Shown here piece after piece: positions 1 to 11,205 of a stretch of 64,000 nt of DNA. The stretch comes from Euglena gracilis. Lineage: Eukaryota > Euglenida > Euglenophyceae > Euglenales. The notes under the pieces were generated by a model. That model was not told where the DNA came from and did no database searches. It worked only from the letters and a program-made list of their open reading frames with translations. The position numbers were made by a program, and so were the translations under genes. Each line of letters opens with the position of its first letter. Position 1 is the first letter of the stretch. The DNA lies in assembly GCA_039621445.1 (NCBI GenBank), contig CP154955.1, positions 39,378,426-39,442,425 of the forward strand, in the 5' to 3' direction.

Positions 1-1269
1 TAGGGAGAGGCGGTGGTGTTAGGGCTCCTTCAATCCAATTCTCCTTCAACGGATCCAGTGGCCAACAATGAACTTCTCCAAATCCAACAACAGTGTAATT
101 GCTCAAATTGAATTCCAAAGTATCACGTGTTTGCCAAGTTTTTGGGAAATACCCGAAAGTTCTGTAAAAAAAATTTGAAGGTGCAAAATCATATGAACCG
201 CTTCTAATTTCTGTCGCGGGGTTTTTTAACTGATTGGTGGTTACCTGCGACTTTGAAATTTAAGCTCTCTGGCATTTTTTTGGCTGCGGGCGAAGGACGG
301 CGGCCGACACCCCCTCCCTTGCGAACTTAGTCGGACACCAAAAATTTGCCCCCCCCCGCCGTTCCTCAACAAAAAGGGTAGAAATCGTCCATTCGGCACT
401 TTTTCACCTGTCCCACACCCATTCTCCCTTGCACCAACAAACGGGAAACAAGTTTCAGGGACTATGGCTTTTAAGTGCCTTCAAAGCAATGAGAAAGGCT
501 GCATTCACCAACCAATGAATATTTGGCTCCCCCCCAACGCTTCTGACGGGAGGAATGAGGGTCTTCACCAGCATCTTCCTCCCTTTCAACGGGCCGGGGA
601 TTTTGGTAAAATTTGGGTTGGCGCCCCCCCCCACTCCTGGGGTCGAGGGGAATGTTAGTTGAAATTTGACAAGCGCCCCCCCTCCTCGGAGGGGTTTTTG
701 GTCCAAAAAAATCGGCTGCCCCCCCTCTCTCCTCGGCCCGGGGGGTTTTCCAAACCTCAGCTAGCGCCCCTCCTCCCCTCTTCGGGCCGGGGGTTTTGGC
801 CAAAAATTTCCTCCCTTTAACAAAACGAGTGGGGGCTCATAATGAGACCGTGGGCTCGCAAGCACAATTTAATCCGTCATCATCCACACATCCGAATGAT
901 TTGATAGAACCCTCATAACACTACCTCGTGTGCTTGCGAGGGAGAGGTGACGGTAACACGAGGAGAACGCGGTGGTACAGTGGGGGGGAAAACGGCAAAT
1001 ATGGGAAGTTGGGCCCATATAAGAGCAACGGGAAGGCGAAAAGCGGTGCACTACCGGCCCCCTTGCAAGGCCTTATTCTGCCTTTCCCATTTCTTCCTTC
1101 CATGGCAGGTTCTGGTTGCTTGGACCTGGACGCTCTCTCCTTCACACACTGATGCACATTTGCGCGCACACACACATGGACGTGCAAAGCCGTTTTTTTT
1201 TATTTTAATGATGGAAATAACAGCAGTTTGCCGTCACTCAATCAATTCAGGCCTCCTGGCCAACTCAAG
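1..1269. other. Non-coding, low-complexity left flank
   Basis: No reading frame in this stretch resembles a known protein. The sequence is rich in runs of C and G, and the short frames it contains overlap on both strands in the way chance GC-rich frames do. It lies downstream of the minus-strand chromodomain at 1,270-1,490, so part of it may be the 3' untranslated or LTR end of that element, but no LTR boundary could be recognised. Confidence 0.5.
585..815. repeat. Degenerate GC-rich tandem repeat of about 60 bp
   Basis: Three or four imperfect units can be seen. Each has a gcgcccccc-like block, then a ctcctcgg or cctcttcgg segment, then a ggggttttgg segment. The units differ by many indels. 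No function is evident. Confidence 0.45.
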
Positions 1270-1272
1270 TGT

Positions 1273-1485
1273 TTATAGCCCACCGTCAATTTTTAGTTTG
1301 GACATTACGTCCACCTTCACCTTTTTGTCACGGCAATATTTCATAAGCTCTTCACTGAAACGGGGAATGAAATTTCCTGCCAGTTCCCAGGTCTCCTCCC
1401 CGTCCTCATATTTGACCCACTTGGTCAAAAATTCCAAGTTTCCATCTTTTTTTTTGTGTTGTCGAAAAATGTTACCACGTCCCAC
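1273..1485 (-). pseudogene. Integrase C-terminal chromodomain
   Basis: The minus-strand frame contains the chromodomain signature, with FLTKWVKYEDGEETWE followed by an N-F pair and a short C-terminal helix. The W..Y......TWE pattern forms the aromatic cage region in chromodomains, which in chromoviruses is thought to direct integration toward modified histones. The domain follows the GPY/F part of the integrase at 1,635-1,790 but in another frame, so the polyprotein is broken. The fold is recognisable and the gene is not functional as read. Confidence 0.85.
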
Positions 1486-1634
1486 TCAGCGGGTAACGCT
1501 TCTTCTTCTTTTTCGGCCAGTTTTTATTAAAAAAGAGGCACCCCCTTACGTTCAACTTTGGGTTCTCGATTCTCTTTCAAAAAAACTCCTATGAGCTTTT
1601 GTCTCCACCCCAGGTTTGATTTCGATTACATAAC

Positions 1635-2590
1635 TCACTTCCCTACCCTACCCTTCACGACCACAGGTCCCATCCAAATAGAGTCAAGATTCTCACCCGA
1701 CCCCTCGGGTCTCCTATACCAAACCGTCGTCCCCACCTTTAAGTGTTCCATTTTCCCCACCTTAATTATCCTTACCACCTCCTCCTCATGCTTTTTATTC
1801 AGTTTCCTGACCACCCCCCCATCAATGTTTTGCATCCTATGGAAAAAATCCATCGAATCGCCACATTCTTTCTTTGGTTGGTAGGGTACCCGTGCCAATG
1901 TTCTTTTCCTTACATGCAAACTTAAAATGTTGGTGGAACCCGCTTTCCCCCTTTACGTCGTGAATTCGGTCCAAAACTTGGGGTAAAGAAGACTCAACCC
2001 ATTTAATGTTTCCTCCACGTGTAATTTCCTCAACAGCTGCATAACCTGTTGTACGCCTCTTTTCACTCTCCCGTTTGCTTGGTGGTGGTATGCCTTGGAA
2101 TACGCTTGCCCCATCCCCAAAAGCGCACACAATTTTCTGTACCAAGTGTTTCTAAAGTGGCTCCCTTGGTCACTTGAGATGACCGATGGAACACCAAAAG
2201 GCCTCCACTGATTTTTCACCATTTCCGTAGCCAACTTGTCACCGGTTAACCCCTTGTCCTTGCATGCAACCCCCACAATCCATCCGGAATGCCTATCCAC
2301 GCAAAGCGCAAGGGTGTCATACTCCCCACCCTCATTTAAAACCCTTGGCGTTCGAAACAAATCGATGGCAACACTTGTCATCAATGCAGGGGGTATGGGT
2401 GTGGACTCGGTTGGCAATTTTAAACTCTCCCCCCTGACAATTGCTTGGCGTGTGGAACAATTCTTGCTGCAATTTTCATTCAATTGCTTTGCAACCTTTT
2501 CATCATCCCACTTAGTTTCATGTGTTTGCAAACCTTTTCAGTGTCACGGTGCCCCAGAAACTCTTGATTTTCTTGAATCACCAAGGGTTT
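1635..2590 (-). pseudogene. Ty3/gypsy integrase with mutated catalytic site
   Basis: On the minus strand the order is an H-H-C-C zinc domain (GHRDTEKVCKH near 2,550, CSKNC near 2,440), the DDE core and a GPY/F-like end (GENLDSIWMGPVVV, about 1,655-1,700). The first aspartate is in VAIDLF and the second in ISSDQGSHF. The third position, normally glutamate in GRVERG, reads GRVKRG with lysine encoded at 2,061-2,063. A single G-to-A type change explains it, and it should abolish strand transfer. At least two frameshifts separate the three parts. Confidence 0.85.
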
Positions 2591-3112
2591 GAAACTTTCA
2601 GGCACACACAACCTTTACTCGAAAAACAGTGAGCCGTTCAGGACTTTATAGCTTTTGGGCCAAACTGAACCAACTTTGGTAACTTCCTATTTACCTTTCC
2701 GTGTGGGACATTGGGAATATGCTCCCCCCAATCACGCACCCATGTAGGCTGAATATCCTTAGGGATCGTACTTGGTAGGGCGCCACCACAACTTCCGTAC
2801 TAGTGTCCCTCCTCGAGCGGGACAGGGGTCGTCTGCCCCCCACTCTCTGATCCCGAAAATGAACTCGTTTCTTTGTTTTTATGGGCCCTTGTGAGTGGGT
2901 GTCCACAGGGGTGTGTTTTCGTCCTCAGTCCACCCCACCATTGGTTCCATTCCTTGTGCAACTCTCCATTTTAGTTTTCAGGTGTTACGTTTTTGCCACT
3001 GCCGGTTGTCACCCCCTGCATCCAGGTTTTACGTATATTTGGCTTGTTTTTCATTTTTATCGCCAGGCACTGTGTTTCCTCTTCTTTTTTTCTCCTGCAT
3101 AAAATTTTACAT

Positions 3113-3660
3113 TTAATACTTGTCCTCAGCCGACCCGTGCTTACTTATGTCCCTTGTGGCTTGTGAAGCCGGGGATGCCCACTGAAAAAGGATGTCCGCT
3201 ATGGTATTGTCTCTACCCGGGATATTTCCCACGGTCACATCATACTTGGAGACAATTTTGATTCCATCTTGCCCTCCTCCCAACCAGACCACGGTGGGTA
3301 TCAAGGACTTCCCTTGTCAAACACTCCAAGCGCTGTGGCCAGTTAAAACCAAAATGGGTTGAAATCCAAAGAAACTCTCCAATTTTTGTAGTGCCAAAAT
3401 TATGGCACACGTCGACAGTTCCATGGGGGTCGATTTTGTTTGCCCTTTGGTCAATTTCCGAGAAGTAAAAGCCACCGGCACAGTTTTTTACTCAACCACA
3501 TCCTGGGCTGTGCGTCTTTCTTCCACCTCCTTCGTTTGCTCCAACGTTGCTCCTACGGTGTACCTGGAATCCACCCTTAGCAGAAAGGGTTTATCTTGGT
3601 TTACACGTTGCAACATCAGGCCCGAACACAACCTTCTTTTCAGGTCCTCAAAAGCCTTTC
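3113..3660 (-). pseudogene. RNase H domain, mutated
   Basis: Minus-strand fragments give LLRVDSRYTVGATLE, then PVAFTSRKLTKGQTKSTPME, then ILVLTGHSAL, and finally the tether end GNIPGRDNTIADIL. This is the retrotransposon RNase H fold. The TDH motif of active enzymes reads TGH here, so a metal-binding aspartate is lost, and stop codons interrupt the frame. The block lies between RT and integrase as expected. Confidence 0.8.
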
Positions 3661-3899
3661 ATTCCGCCGCATCAAACTCTACATGCCTACGACTTTTTTT
3701 CTTTCCCACCTCCCTGGGGCCTTTCAATTTGTCTTGCAACCGGGCTGCAACTTCGGCATACATGTGAGTGTATGCGTTGTAATAATTCGTGAGTCCCAAA
3801 AAGGCTTTCAAATTCGTAATGGCTTTTTGGAACCTCCCAGTTTTCGATCGCTCGTAGCTTACCCGGTGCTGGTCTCATAGTCTGATTTCGTAAAATCTG

Positions 3900-4657
3900 C
3901 CCACAAAATTCAACCTCCTCAACAACAGTTTTGCTTTGAATTCATCAGCCACCAAAACTTCGGTATGAGCACCTCCAACACCTCTTTTCGTGTGCCCCCA
4001 CTAGACCCTCAACTCCCCGACCGTTGTCTCCACCAGTATGTCATCCATGTATCCTGTGGCGATGTCACTGACTGGTGCCAAACGGTCTTCGATCATTTGC
4101 TCAAATTGTGGGGGGGGCCTTTGCCAAACCAGTTACGTTCGCCCGCCACATAAAAATCCCTTTGGGGGTATACAACACGCTATGGATCGACTTTCTGGGT
4201 GTTAGGTTGGTTGGTGAAAAGCTTGCTTCAAACCAATAATCGAAAACAATTGCTATGCACCATGTTTGACAAAAATGCCTTTAATTCTGGGGAGGAGGTA
4301 GCAGCATCGCCTTGGTTGTTTGGGCCCCTTTGGGGGGTCCACCACTTCAAGGAAAATCGTTGGATCTCTTTTGAACTGGAAAAGTTTGGGACAGCCATTC
4401 ATAATTTCTGGCTGTGGCTGGCTCAATGCATTTTTTGTCGAGCCGGTCTTGGGTAATTTTTTCCAGTGCCTCTTTCCTCTCATCGTGTGTGTAAAAACAC
4501 TTCTGTCTGGTTGGCTTTGCCCCCTCCTTCAACGGTATGTGTGCATAACCATATTTGCCTCTCTCGAGGGGGGGGGTCTGGAAGTCCGGTGACCAAAATA
4601 CCATCCCTTTGTAATCCTGCGATACTTGTTCCATTAGCTTAACCAACCGTTCCTCAG
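3900..4657 (-). pseudogene. Reverse transcriptase fragment with YMDD
   Basis: The minus strand shows the N-terminal RT block (IPLKEGAKPTRQK, ALEKITQDRLDKKCIEP) at about 4,560-4,400. The catalytic box YMDDILVE is encoded at 4,051-4,028, with the YMDD codons at 4,040-4,051. Frames change between these blocks. The 5' side stops at 4,657, where homology to the 4,658 LTR begins, so this RT was split by that insertion or truncated at it. Confidence 0.85.
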
Positions 4658-4860
4658 TGCACGTCTTATTCTTAATTCCCTTTCCCAAATCGTAAAAAGC
4701 CTTGGCTGTCGCCCTGGCGCATCTACGTGGGAACTGAAGATAAGAGTGACAGATAATCCCCCTTTTCCAACTTCCCAAGAAGCGAAGCAGAAAGCAATGC
4801 AGAGAGGGCGGACTGGATATCCAAGTTCAGTCCGTCGAAAAAGGAAGGAAAAGCATAACA
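4658..4860 (+). mobile_element. Family 2 LTR fragment, copy 1
   Basis: It starts with TGCACGTC and matches the first 190 bp or so of the LTRs at 5,232 and 31,567. It includes the aaagcc..ggctgtcgccctggcgca stretch and a degenerate form of the ggactggatatc palindrome. Homology fades near 4,850, so only the U3 part remains. It sits directly against the RT of the older family 1 element. Confidence 0.75.
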
Positions 4861-5231
4861 TAATTACACAATTGAACCAATTGAGCCTCATCGGGGTGGG
4901 AATTGGAAGCACTTTCACGTAAAAGCTTCCAATCCCCTGTTTCTTGGTCAATATCTTGCAATGATGCCTGTAATAACGCCTAATCGAATGGATGGTTGGG
5001 GCCTGTGCTTTGCATCTTTCTGATGGCAAAAACAGCAAAAAAACACAAAACTAAGCAGTTGTGCTGGCACCAGAGGGGCTGTAACGGGTAATACCGTATA
5101 TTTCCTTCCGGAGCGTGCTGGTCTGCTTAGACGTTTACTAGAAGCCGGGAGCTGATGCTGTGACCGTGTAATAACGGTGCAGGGGCCCTCCGCTGGCAGT
5201 CAACGTAGGGTCAACCTAATCTGCTACCAAG
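4861..5231. other. Spacer between two LTR copies
   Basis: No protein-like frame was found. The stretch contains a small inverted repeat around ggaattggaagc and gcttccaatcc (4,900-4,935). It ends at ctaccaag, immediately before the TG of the next LTR. No further structure was recognised. Confidence 0.4.
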
Positions 5232-5544
5232 TGTGTGTCTGATTCCCAATTGCCTTTTCCCATTTCCCAAAAAGCCTTCGCTTTCGCCTTGGCGCACGTA
5301 CTTGTGAACTGAGGCTCACGGTAACAGAAAAACCCTTTTCCCACTTCCCAAGGAACAAAGCACGGAGCAATGCAGGGAAGACGGACTGGATATCCCAGTC
5401 CGGTACGGAGAAAAGAAGGGAGTACGAATATAAAAGAATGCCACCGGTGGAGAGAGAAGGGGAACCCATTAAGAATCGTAATAGGATCTGCTTTCATCCT
5501 AACTTCCTCAACGAAAGTGGACAGAAGCATACGCCTGGTACACA
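5232..5544 (+). mobile_element. Family 2 LTR, copy 2 (about 313 bp, TG...CA)
   Basis: The boundaries come from comparison with the minus-strand copy at 31,254-31,567. Both start TGT, end ggtacaca, and are 313-314 bp long. Shared landmarks are the cccatttcccaaaaagcc stretch, a ggactggatatcccagtcc palindrome near 5,382, and TATAAAAG at 5,429-5,436. The polyprotein remnant begins straight after the LTR with no leader, unlike the copies at 15 and 31 kb. Confidence 0.8.
5429..5436 (+). promoter_or_regulatory. TATA box in family 2 LTR
   Basis: TATAAAAG lies 27-35 bp downstream of a palindrome and about 110 bp before the LTR end. The same octamer stands in the same place in the minus-strand LTR (31,373-31,380). 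The conserved position supports a role as the Pol II core promoter that drives the polyprotein reading away from the LTR. Confidence 0.6.
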
Positions 5545-6940
5545 GACAACAACTGAAGCGATTACGGTCGAAACAAATCCACATGAAACAATGCCCGTAG
5601 TGGAACATACACTTGAACAGGTGGTACAGACTGCTTCTGAGATATTATCTACCACTACACCAACGGCCAAACCTGCACCAAAGATTGCTCCAGAACGCCT
5701 CTGTCCACCACAGCGGAAAGAAAAATGCAGTAAACCTAAGGCTCATTCACAACCTGTAGAACCGTGCAAACCTGCAAGACGACGCAACGAGCCAATACCA
5801 CCTCCACCTAGGAGAAGGGGCAGCAAATCAGTAAAGCGGGAGACCCCAGCTTCTACCACACCAGCGCCAGTTTACACTGAAGTGACTGGGAGACGCCAGG
5901 TAACATCTACACTGCGAGGTATGGCACGACAAGACACAACGTCTGAGACGTCGCACGAGAAAAACCTCCTGTTGAAGATAATGCCACCCTTTGGCAAAAA
6001 GAAATCGTCTCCAACCTGCCGAGCGTCAAACAATGTATTTCCATGATACAATCAGCCCGCGAACACGGCATTCTGTCGAGCAAGTGGATTGAACCACGTT
6101 TTTTCAACGACCAGAAATGGAACTACTGTGTTTGCCATATTCGGAGAGTCTACAATGCCAAATCACCAAGAGTGCTTGCACAATTAGAGAAATATTCCTC
6201 CTTAGCAATGGCCCGAATGGCCAAGCAACGTGGCTCTGCACTGTTTGCCACAAATGTAACAGCATGCCCGCCGTGCATGTCTTTTACGTCGACAAAAAAT
6301 GAAAAACATTTCATCACAATGAATTCGTTCCAAACACAGCGGCTTTGATTTGCGGTGGTTACAATTTTTCAATGGACAAAACTGGACAACTTCCGATGGT
6401 CCGAAGAAGACAGAGGGTGTGATGTAACAGTACCAGTTTTCTGTGTCAACTGCCCACGGTAAGACATTTGGTTGCCTGCAGATGGAAGAGAGGACGTTCT
6501 GATACATTTTCTGAACTACTGCAAGCCAAAAGGACAGCTGTATCAACACGAAAGCTTCACGAAAGCTGACGCCTTTCGACACGGCAGAGTCCCCTTTGAC
6601 TTCCGAGCTGATTCCGGCGGATGGAATGTGCAAACGGGCGATTGCCCCTACTCTTAAATGAACTTGACTGGAAAAAGGTCATACACCTGCTGTTTACAAA
6701 GCCTTCAACGGTTTCTGAAACCACACAATGATGGTTTTTACTTGAATACCCGCCAGATAGGCTCTGTTAAGGACATTTTTTCAGAATGGGTTTGCTCCAT
6801 TCTGCAACCACACGTGGCCAGCTGTGCCTGGGCATCCCTGTCACATAACGTTTATTTCAACGCTCTGCGTCGTATGACACAACAAGTGCCTGCAAACCAT
6901 TCACTGTGTAATTATCACATATGTCCTGTCAAAAAATAAA
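5438..6940 (+). pseudogene. Family 2 gag-position polyprotein, copy 0 (short)
   Basis: The first part (5,438-6,046) is a proline-, threonine- and basic-residue-rich frame with no recognised domain. From 6,043 the sequence aligns by eye with the other two copies. The matching blocks are KWIEPRFF and SPRVLAQL (about 6,075-6,190), a CTVCHKC block at about 6,237, EFVPNTAALIC (6,305-6,345), and QVPANH near 6,880. The order matches the 13.3-14.3 kb copy, so these are homologous C-terminal parts. Several frameshifts and stops break it. Most of the long N-terminal and middle region found in the other copies is absent. RNase H-integrase sequence follows at 6,989. Confidence 0.7.
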
Positions 6941-6988
6941 AAAACTGTAATTCAAAAGGGACTTCGCCCACTTCATTCAAAAACAGAA

Positions 6989-7330
6989 TTGTCAAGCACT
7001 AATCTTTGGCGATGCAGATTGCATGAGTTCTTGAGTCAACTCAACATTGTGGTTATTTATACCCCTGGTCACACACAAAAAGTAGCGGATCCGGTCAGTC
7101 GGGCCCCTTGGTATTACCCTGGTAACCCGGATGAGGGAGACGCGACTTTTCATGGAAGTCAGGAAGCCGACGACTACGCTGGTCGAAACGACGCTGCGGA
7201 CAATCTTTTGGATGTTTTTCCTGTGTCACAAGTATTCCTGGTCGCACCAGTGCGCGGAAGGCACTGGGACGTGGAAGCACATCCGGACCCCAGCGTATTA
7301 CGCGCACGGAGTCCCCTTCCCCACTCTTCT
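6989..7330 (+). pseudogene. RNase H tail and linker of family 2 pol
   Basis: The frame opens with LHEFLSQLNIVVIYTPGHTQ and KVADPVSRAPWY, the end of a gypsy RNase H with its conserved ADP.SR motif. The following linker (PGNPDEGDATF, about 7,110-7,330) has no known domain but is conserved at nucleotide level at 23,370-23,640. The RT and most of RNase H, which should precede it, are missing here and present in the copy at 19.8-21.2 kb. Confidence 0.8.
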
Positions 7331-7359
7331 TTCGTGAATGGGATTAAAGTCGTGATCCG

Positions 7360-8033
7360 GTGTATAACACCATCGTCACCAGACTTCATAATGGCGAAGT
7401 GCTGGAGAATTACACTCTTTCACCTTTACGGTTGGATTTTCGCAATGAATCGGGTTGCAAATGTTGTATCCCCCAGGACCTGGTTGATGATGCTATTTTG
7501 TGGTATCACAACCAAGGTTACCGTGGGGCCCCCAAACTTCTTTCGTTGGTGGGTCGCAGGTACTGTACAACCCTGAGCGAAAAGGAGCTCTACTCACGCT
7601 GTTTTCGGATAGCGCAACGGTGTCAATTTTGTCAAGCAGGTAAAACCCCGCAGAGGTACCCCCCCTGGTACGATGGACTTTTTCACCGTACCCCCTAACA
7701 TTTTTACGTCCCTCTGCATGGATTTTATGGAATTAGAACCGTGCAAAGGAACGGACGACAAAATTTACGATTACGTTTTTGTTGTCGTCTGCAGGCTGAG
7801 TGGGTACATTGTAGCCATTCCATGCCATGAAGTCAGGGTTGACTGCCCAAAGTTTGGCAAGCATATTTTTTGAGAAATGCATTTGCTTAATGGGTTTACC
7901 GAATGAAATAGTGAGTGATCAAGACCATTTGATTTCTTCAAGGTTTTTTACCACTTTGTGCGGTTTACTCGGAATCGAGCAACATTTTTCCATTATATAC
8001 CGACCCAAAGGCAATGGTAGAGCCGAGTGAGCC
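7360..8033 (+). pseudogene. Integrase zinc domain and DDE core, family 2
   Basis: The zinc domain shows WYHNQGYRGAPKLL and CFRIAQRCQFCQAGK (7,360-7,650). The core follows in other frames: LCMDFMEL with the first aspartate (about 7,716), IVSDQDHLI with the second (about 7,910), and RPKGNGRAE with the glutamate (about 8,020). A TGA codon comes straight after this glutamate, at 8,028-8,030. All three catalytic residues remain, unlike the family 1 integrase at 2.0 kb. Two frameshifts and the stop would prevent translation. Confidence 0.85.
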
Positions 8034-8729
8034 GTGAAGTCCGTCGTGAATGTGCTTCGCCTTTCACTGGCTGACTCGCGCAGCAACTGGATATCAGTTG
8101 TACCATGGTCTTTGTTTTATATCAGTACCCTACCAGGGTTGGTTTTGCCACACTCCCCCTATAAATTGGTTTTCGGACGGGACCCTCCGGCCATAGGGGA
8201 TATCCCCTCGGAGAGACCCGCCCGAACGAGTGTAAGCTGCCAGACCTGGTTTGCAGAAGTAGAAAATCTACGTTCTGCAGTCCAGAAGCGAGTCACTGAA
8301 ATTCATGCAAATAAACGGAAATCTTTTTTGCAGAATTTCAAGTCACCAGTGTGTAGTCCCGGTGACCGCGTGTGGGTACGGAATAGCCGTACTCGCATGC
8401 AGTCTTCCAAGCTGGACCCCATCTGGCTCGGCCCCTGTGAAATCCCAGAAAGACTAGGTACCAGCGGGCGTTACAAGGTTGCATTACCGAATGGTGTTGA
8501 GGACGTTCATATGGACGACTTCAAACCATACCTGTCACCACCGCGTGGGAAACCCATCCCGTGTCTGCACTTCAAACCCCGTTCCAGATTACCTGAGACG
8601 GACGATTTTGTAGTCGATAAAATCATCGATCACAAAATCGACAAAGGTGTGCACCTTTGGAATGTCCGCTGGAAAGGGTATGGGCCCGAGGAGGACACTT
8701 GGGAGCCAGCAACCAGTTTTGTTGGGTAA
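8034..8729 (+). pseudogene. Integrase C-terminus (GPY/F) and chromodomain, family 2
   Basis: This 231-codon open frame covers the end of the integrase. It contains SPYKLVFGRDPP, then the GPY/F-like block GDRVWVRNSRTRM and LDPIWLGPCEI (8,360-8,450), then MDDFKPYLSPP, and ends with a chromodomain (KIIDHKIDKG, WNVRWKGYGPEEDTWEPA, about 8,610-8,720). It stops at FVG. In the copy at 23,848-24,132 the frame goes on through a C-terminal helix. The matching helix codons exist here just past the stop in another frame (about 8,735-8,785), so this chromodomain is clipped by a small indel. Confidence 0.85.
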
Positions 8730-8962
8730 TGTCCAGCAAGATTGGAAGCTGTGGAACAAGAAGCATAACATTGATGTTTCCATGACACGTTTTTGAGAAC
8801 GCATGGGGAACCCATGTTGTTTTCTTTTCTTTTATCATTGATTCTTATCATTCCTTCTTTCCGCAGAAGTTTTACCAGACAATAGTTAAGCAGGGAAAGG
8901 CACCCTTACCAACCCAACACCAACAACCCAACCAACCCACCGTACCGACCCCGGGCGGTAAC
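8730..8962 (+). other. Post-chromodomain segment up to the polyprotein
   Basis: 8,730-8,893 matches 24,058-24,240 closely, including ggaagctgtggaa and a final pyrimidine-rich stretch ending in cgcagaagttt. After 8,893 the two copies diverge. Here an aacccaac-rich leader runs to the ATG at 8,963. At 24,240 the minus-strand end of the polyprotein block begins instead. No terminator or LTR was recognised. Confidence 0.55.
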
Positions 8963-10180
8963 ATGCTGCCCGGTGGAAGGGAGCCAGGCGGGGGACCGCC
9001 TTACCACCCCACCACTCACCCTCAACCAGACCAATATGCGTACGGATACGGTACACAGCCACCTGTACGGACTGCGGCTCAGGGAAACCCTGAAGCCAGC
9101 AGCAGTACCAGGTTATCCCAGATGCCCGCGGAAGCGCGGTCATCTCAGCCATCAGGCTCTCGTCGCCTTCCACCGTATGCTGGTGTGATGATACACCACA
9201 CGGCGGACACGATGAACCGGGTGATGCGTATGAGTGCAAACCCGGCCATTGATCAACTCACACAGGTATTGTGGGATGACCACTGCCGTCAGATACTTAC
9301 CATCGCGAACACCCCCCCCGCCATGTGGTGTATGCGCGCCCAGGCGATGATGACCGGTTCGGTGTATTACACCGATTCGGCCACGTCGGGATTCGCGGCG
9401 GACATCACAATGCGTGACCTGGGCGTGGAAGTCCAGCCACAGGTAGCACGGCAGGTCCCACCGGTTGGCACTTACACTGCACATTTTCGTGCTCACTCCC
9501 CCGGATTACCCAAGGAAGAGACAGGGGAAGCACCTGTCCGGAGCGAGCAGCCACGGGTGAAAGAAAGTACCCTTCGGTCCCCTGAGCGCATGCCCCGGCG
9601 GGATTACCCCGCGCAGGAGCATGTGTCTCAGTACACCGTCTCTGGGGATTATCCCCAGGGAGAGGCCCCTGGGCCTGTCTATGCGGACAGACCAGGATCA
9701 CGAGATCAGTATGTGTATCCACCCGCACCCCACCCTACTCTCCCTGACCCTATCCCCAGACGTCCAGCGGAGGGAAACCCTCCCGTGACGTCTGACAGCG
9801 CCCGAAGCGTTCGCTCGCGGGAAGCCGCGGCAGCGCCTCGTGCAGCCCCGGTCCCACAGGCACGGGATGAAGCCGTTAAGACGTGGACAGGTCGGCCGTT
9901 CTACACTGAGGAGGACCGTCAACAATATGAATATGCTGTGGCGATCCAGAGACAACTCGCACGTCAGCCACCTGTTTCCCCAGGACAGGGATACCATTCC
10001 GGGGCGGAGATGACAAGGGAAGAGCGCAAGCAGTATGATGCTGCTGTCACGGCTCTCACCAGAGTTCCCCCTCCATCACGATCGGGTCAACCAGCGCGCA
10101 TGTTGCTGTGGCGGAAGCGCGAACAGCACGACCCACCAGCTCTGCCGCCGGCAAGCGTGACCGCGGTCCGCAAAATCTGA
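8963..10180 (+). pseudogene. Family 2 polyprotein copy 1, part 1 (Pro-rich N-terminus)
   Basis: This 405-codon frame is unrecognised by family. It is rich in Pro, Gln, Arg and Ala and looks disordered except for residues 75-170. There the stretch NRVMRMSANPAIDQLTQVL, the TIANTPPAMWC block and MRDLGVEVQP align with the minus-strand copy at 30,480-30,187 (ERAMRRCAHRPTELF, MMDLGVYVPP). The ATG at 8,963 was chosen because alignment with the other copy starts soon after it and upstream sequence is leader-like. It is followed in another frame by part 2, so at least one frameshift lies near 10,180. Its place and size suggest a gag polyprotein, but no capsid signature was seen. Confidence 0.6.
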
Positions 10181-10230
10181 CGCCGCAGCCATAGCGCCGC
10201 TCGCCTAGATCGGAAAATCTGCCCGCGGCG

Positions 10231-11205
10231 ATGCACGTCGACACTGGCGAGGAAGCTTCGCAAGCGCCAGATGTGACGGCAGAACGGGCACGTCGGGAAA
10301 CCCGACCACCCCCGGTCGCACCGGTTTACTTGAATCGTGGTGATGCTGAGCAGGAGTTTGCTCGGACGCCTAGCACGAAATCCGTGACTTACCTGGTGTA
10401 TACTGCGGAAGACGCAGAATACTGGCAATACCAGGCGACTCTCGAATGGCTGTCAGACACGAAGGGTAAAGGTAAAGGGAAAGGCAAGGGTAAGGGGAAA
10501 GGTAAAGGCCAGGAGAAAGGTGGGAAAGCCCCACCTGGCAAAGGCGGAAAAGCCGCTTGGCCAGCTGCAGGCAAAGGCGGAAAATCTGCCGGACCCCCAG
10601 CAGAAAAAGGCAGAAAAGCCGCCGCACCTTCGAAAACGAAGGATGATGACGTTTCTGTGGTATTCACTTACCTTGAGGAGATCTGGTCGAAAATCGACGA
10701 GGACGTTCGGAAGTTTACACGCGCAGGCAACGTGATCCACCGACCACCGGATGCGGTGCTCGAGGTGGTGCAGAATCGTATGTACGATCACTGCAAAAGA
10801 TTTTTCCACAGTTCCGAACTTCATGCGTTTGCTGAATACCCTCATTCGGATGAAATGGTCCTGGACCGGATGTCCGGTTTCTGGGAGCTGTGGTTCTGGT
10901 TGGGATATCCCTGCCAGAACTTCGGCATTTTCACCGACCGAAACGGTCTGACATACATCGACTGTTTAAACACATGTGTAGACGACGAAACGTTCGTAGT
11001 ACAGTTGAAGGAAATCTTCAACCAGATGTATTCCGTCGGAGCACTGGGAATCCAGTGGAAGTATTACCCCCTGCCTGAGAACCTCAAGGTGCAGGCTGCG
11101 GCAATGTTCACGAGCAACCTCCAAATATTCTTGGATAGCATGTATGGCACGCTGTTCAAGGTGTTGGACGTGTACCCCGCCTACCGTCAAGGATACAAAC
11201 TGTAA
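10231..11205 (+). pseudogene. Family 2 polyprotein copy 1, part 2 (GK-repeat and WFWLGYPC block)
   Basis: This is a 324-codon frame. Residues about 79-130 hold a KG/GK dipeptide run and lysine-alanine repeats, which could bind nucleic acid. The second half is folded-looking: VVFTYLEEIWSKIDEDV, then GFWELWFWLGYPCQNFGIF (10,870-10,935), then FNQMYSVGALGIQWKYYPLP. The minus-strand copy has GFWKPWFWLGYPCRNWGLF (29,000-28,707 region) and HSVGPLGVQ, so this block is under shared constraint or recent common descent. The frame ends in TAA after YRQGYKL. The match continues in other frames to 11,580. No known domain is recognised. Confidence 0.6.

Larger units (their letters stand above)
1270..4657 (-). 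mobile_element. Decayed Ty3/gypsy chromovirus, family 1, copy 1
   Basis: Read on the minus strand the domains run reverse transcriptase (about 4,657-3,960), RNase H (about 3,660-3,120), integrase (about 2,590-1,635) and chromodomain (1,490-1,270). This is the Ty3/gypsy pol order with the C-terminal chromodomain that defines chromoviruses. The reading frame is broken many times. The gag, protease and N-terminal RT end is missing because an LTR of another family starts at 4,658. No flanking LTR of this element was recognised. A related copy lies at 33,050-35,700 on the same strand. Confidence 0.85.

Noticed and set aside
455-803. Overlapping frames of 64-110 codons near the left end
   Set aside because: They lie on both strands over C and G runs and match nothing. 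They reflect composition.
10465-10620. Assigning the organism to dinoflagellates from the GKGKGK run
   Set aside because: Such runs are common in dinoflagellate polyproteins but also arise from simple-repeat expansion. No independent marker supports it.
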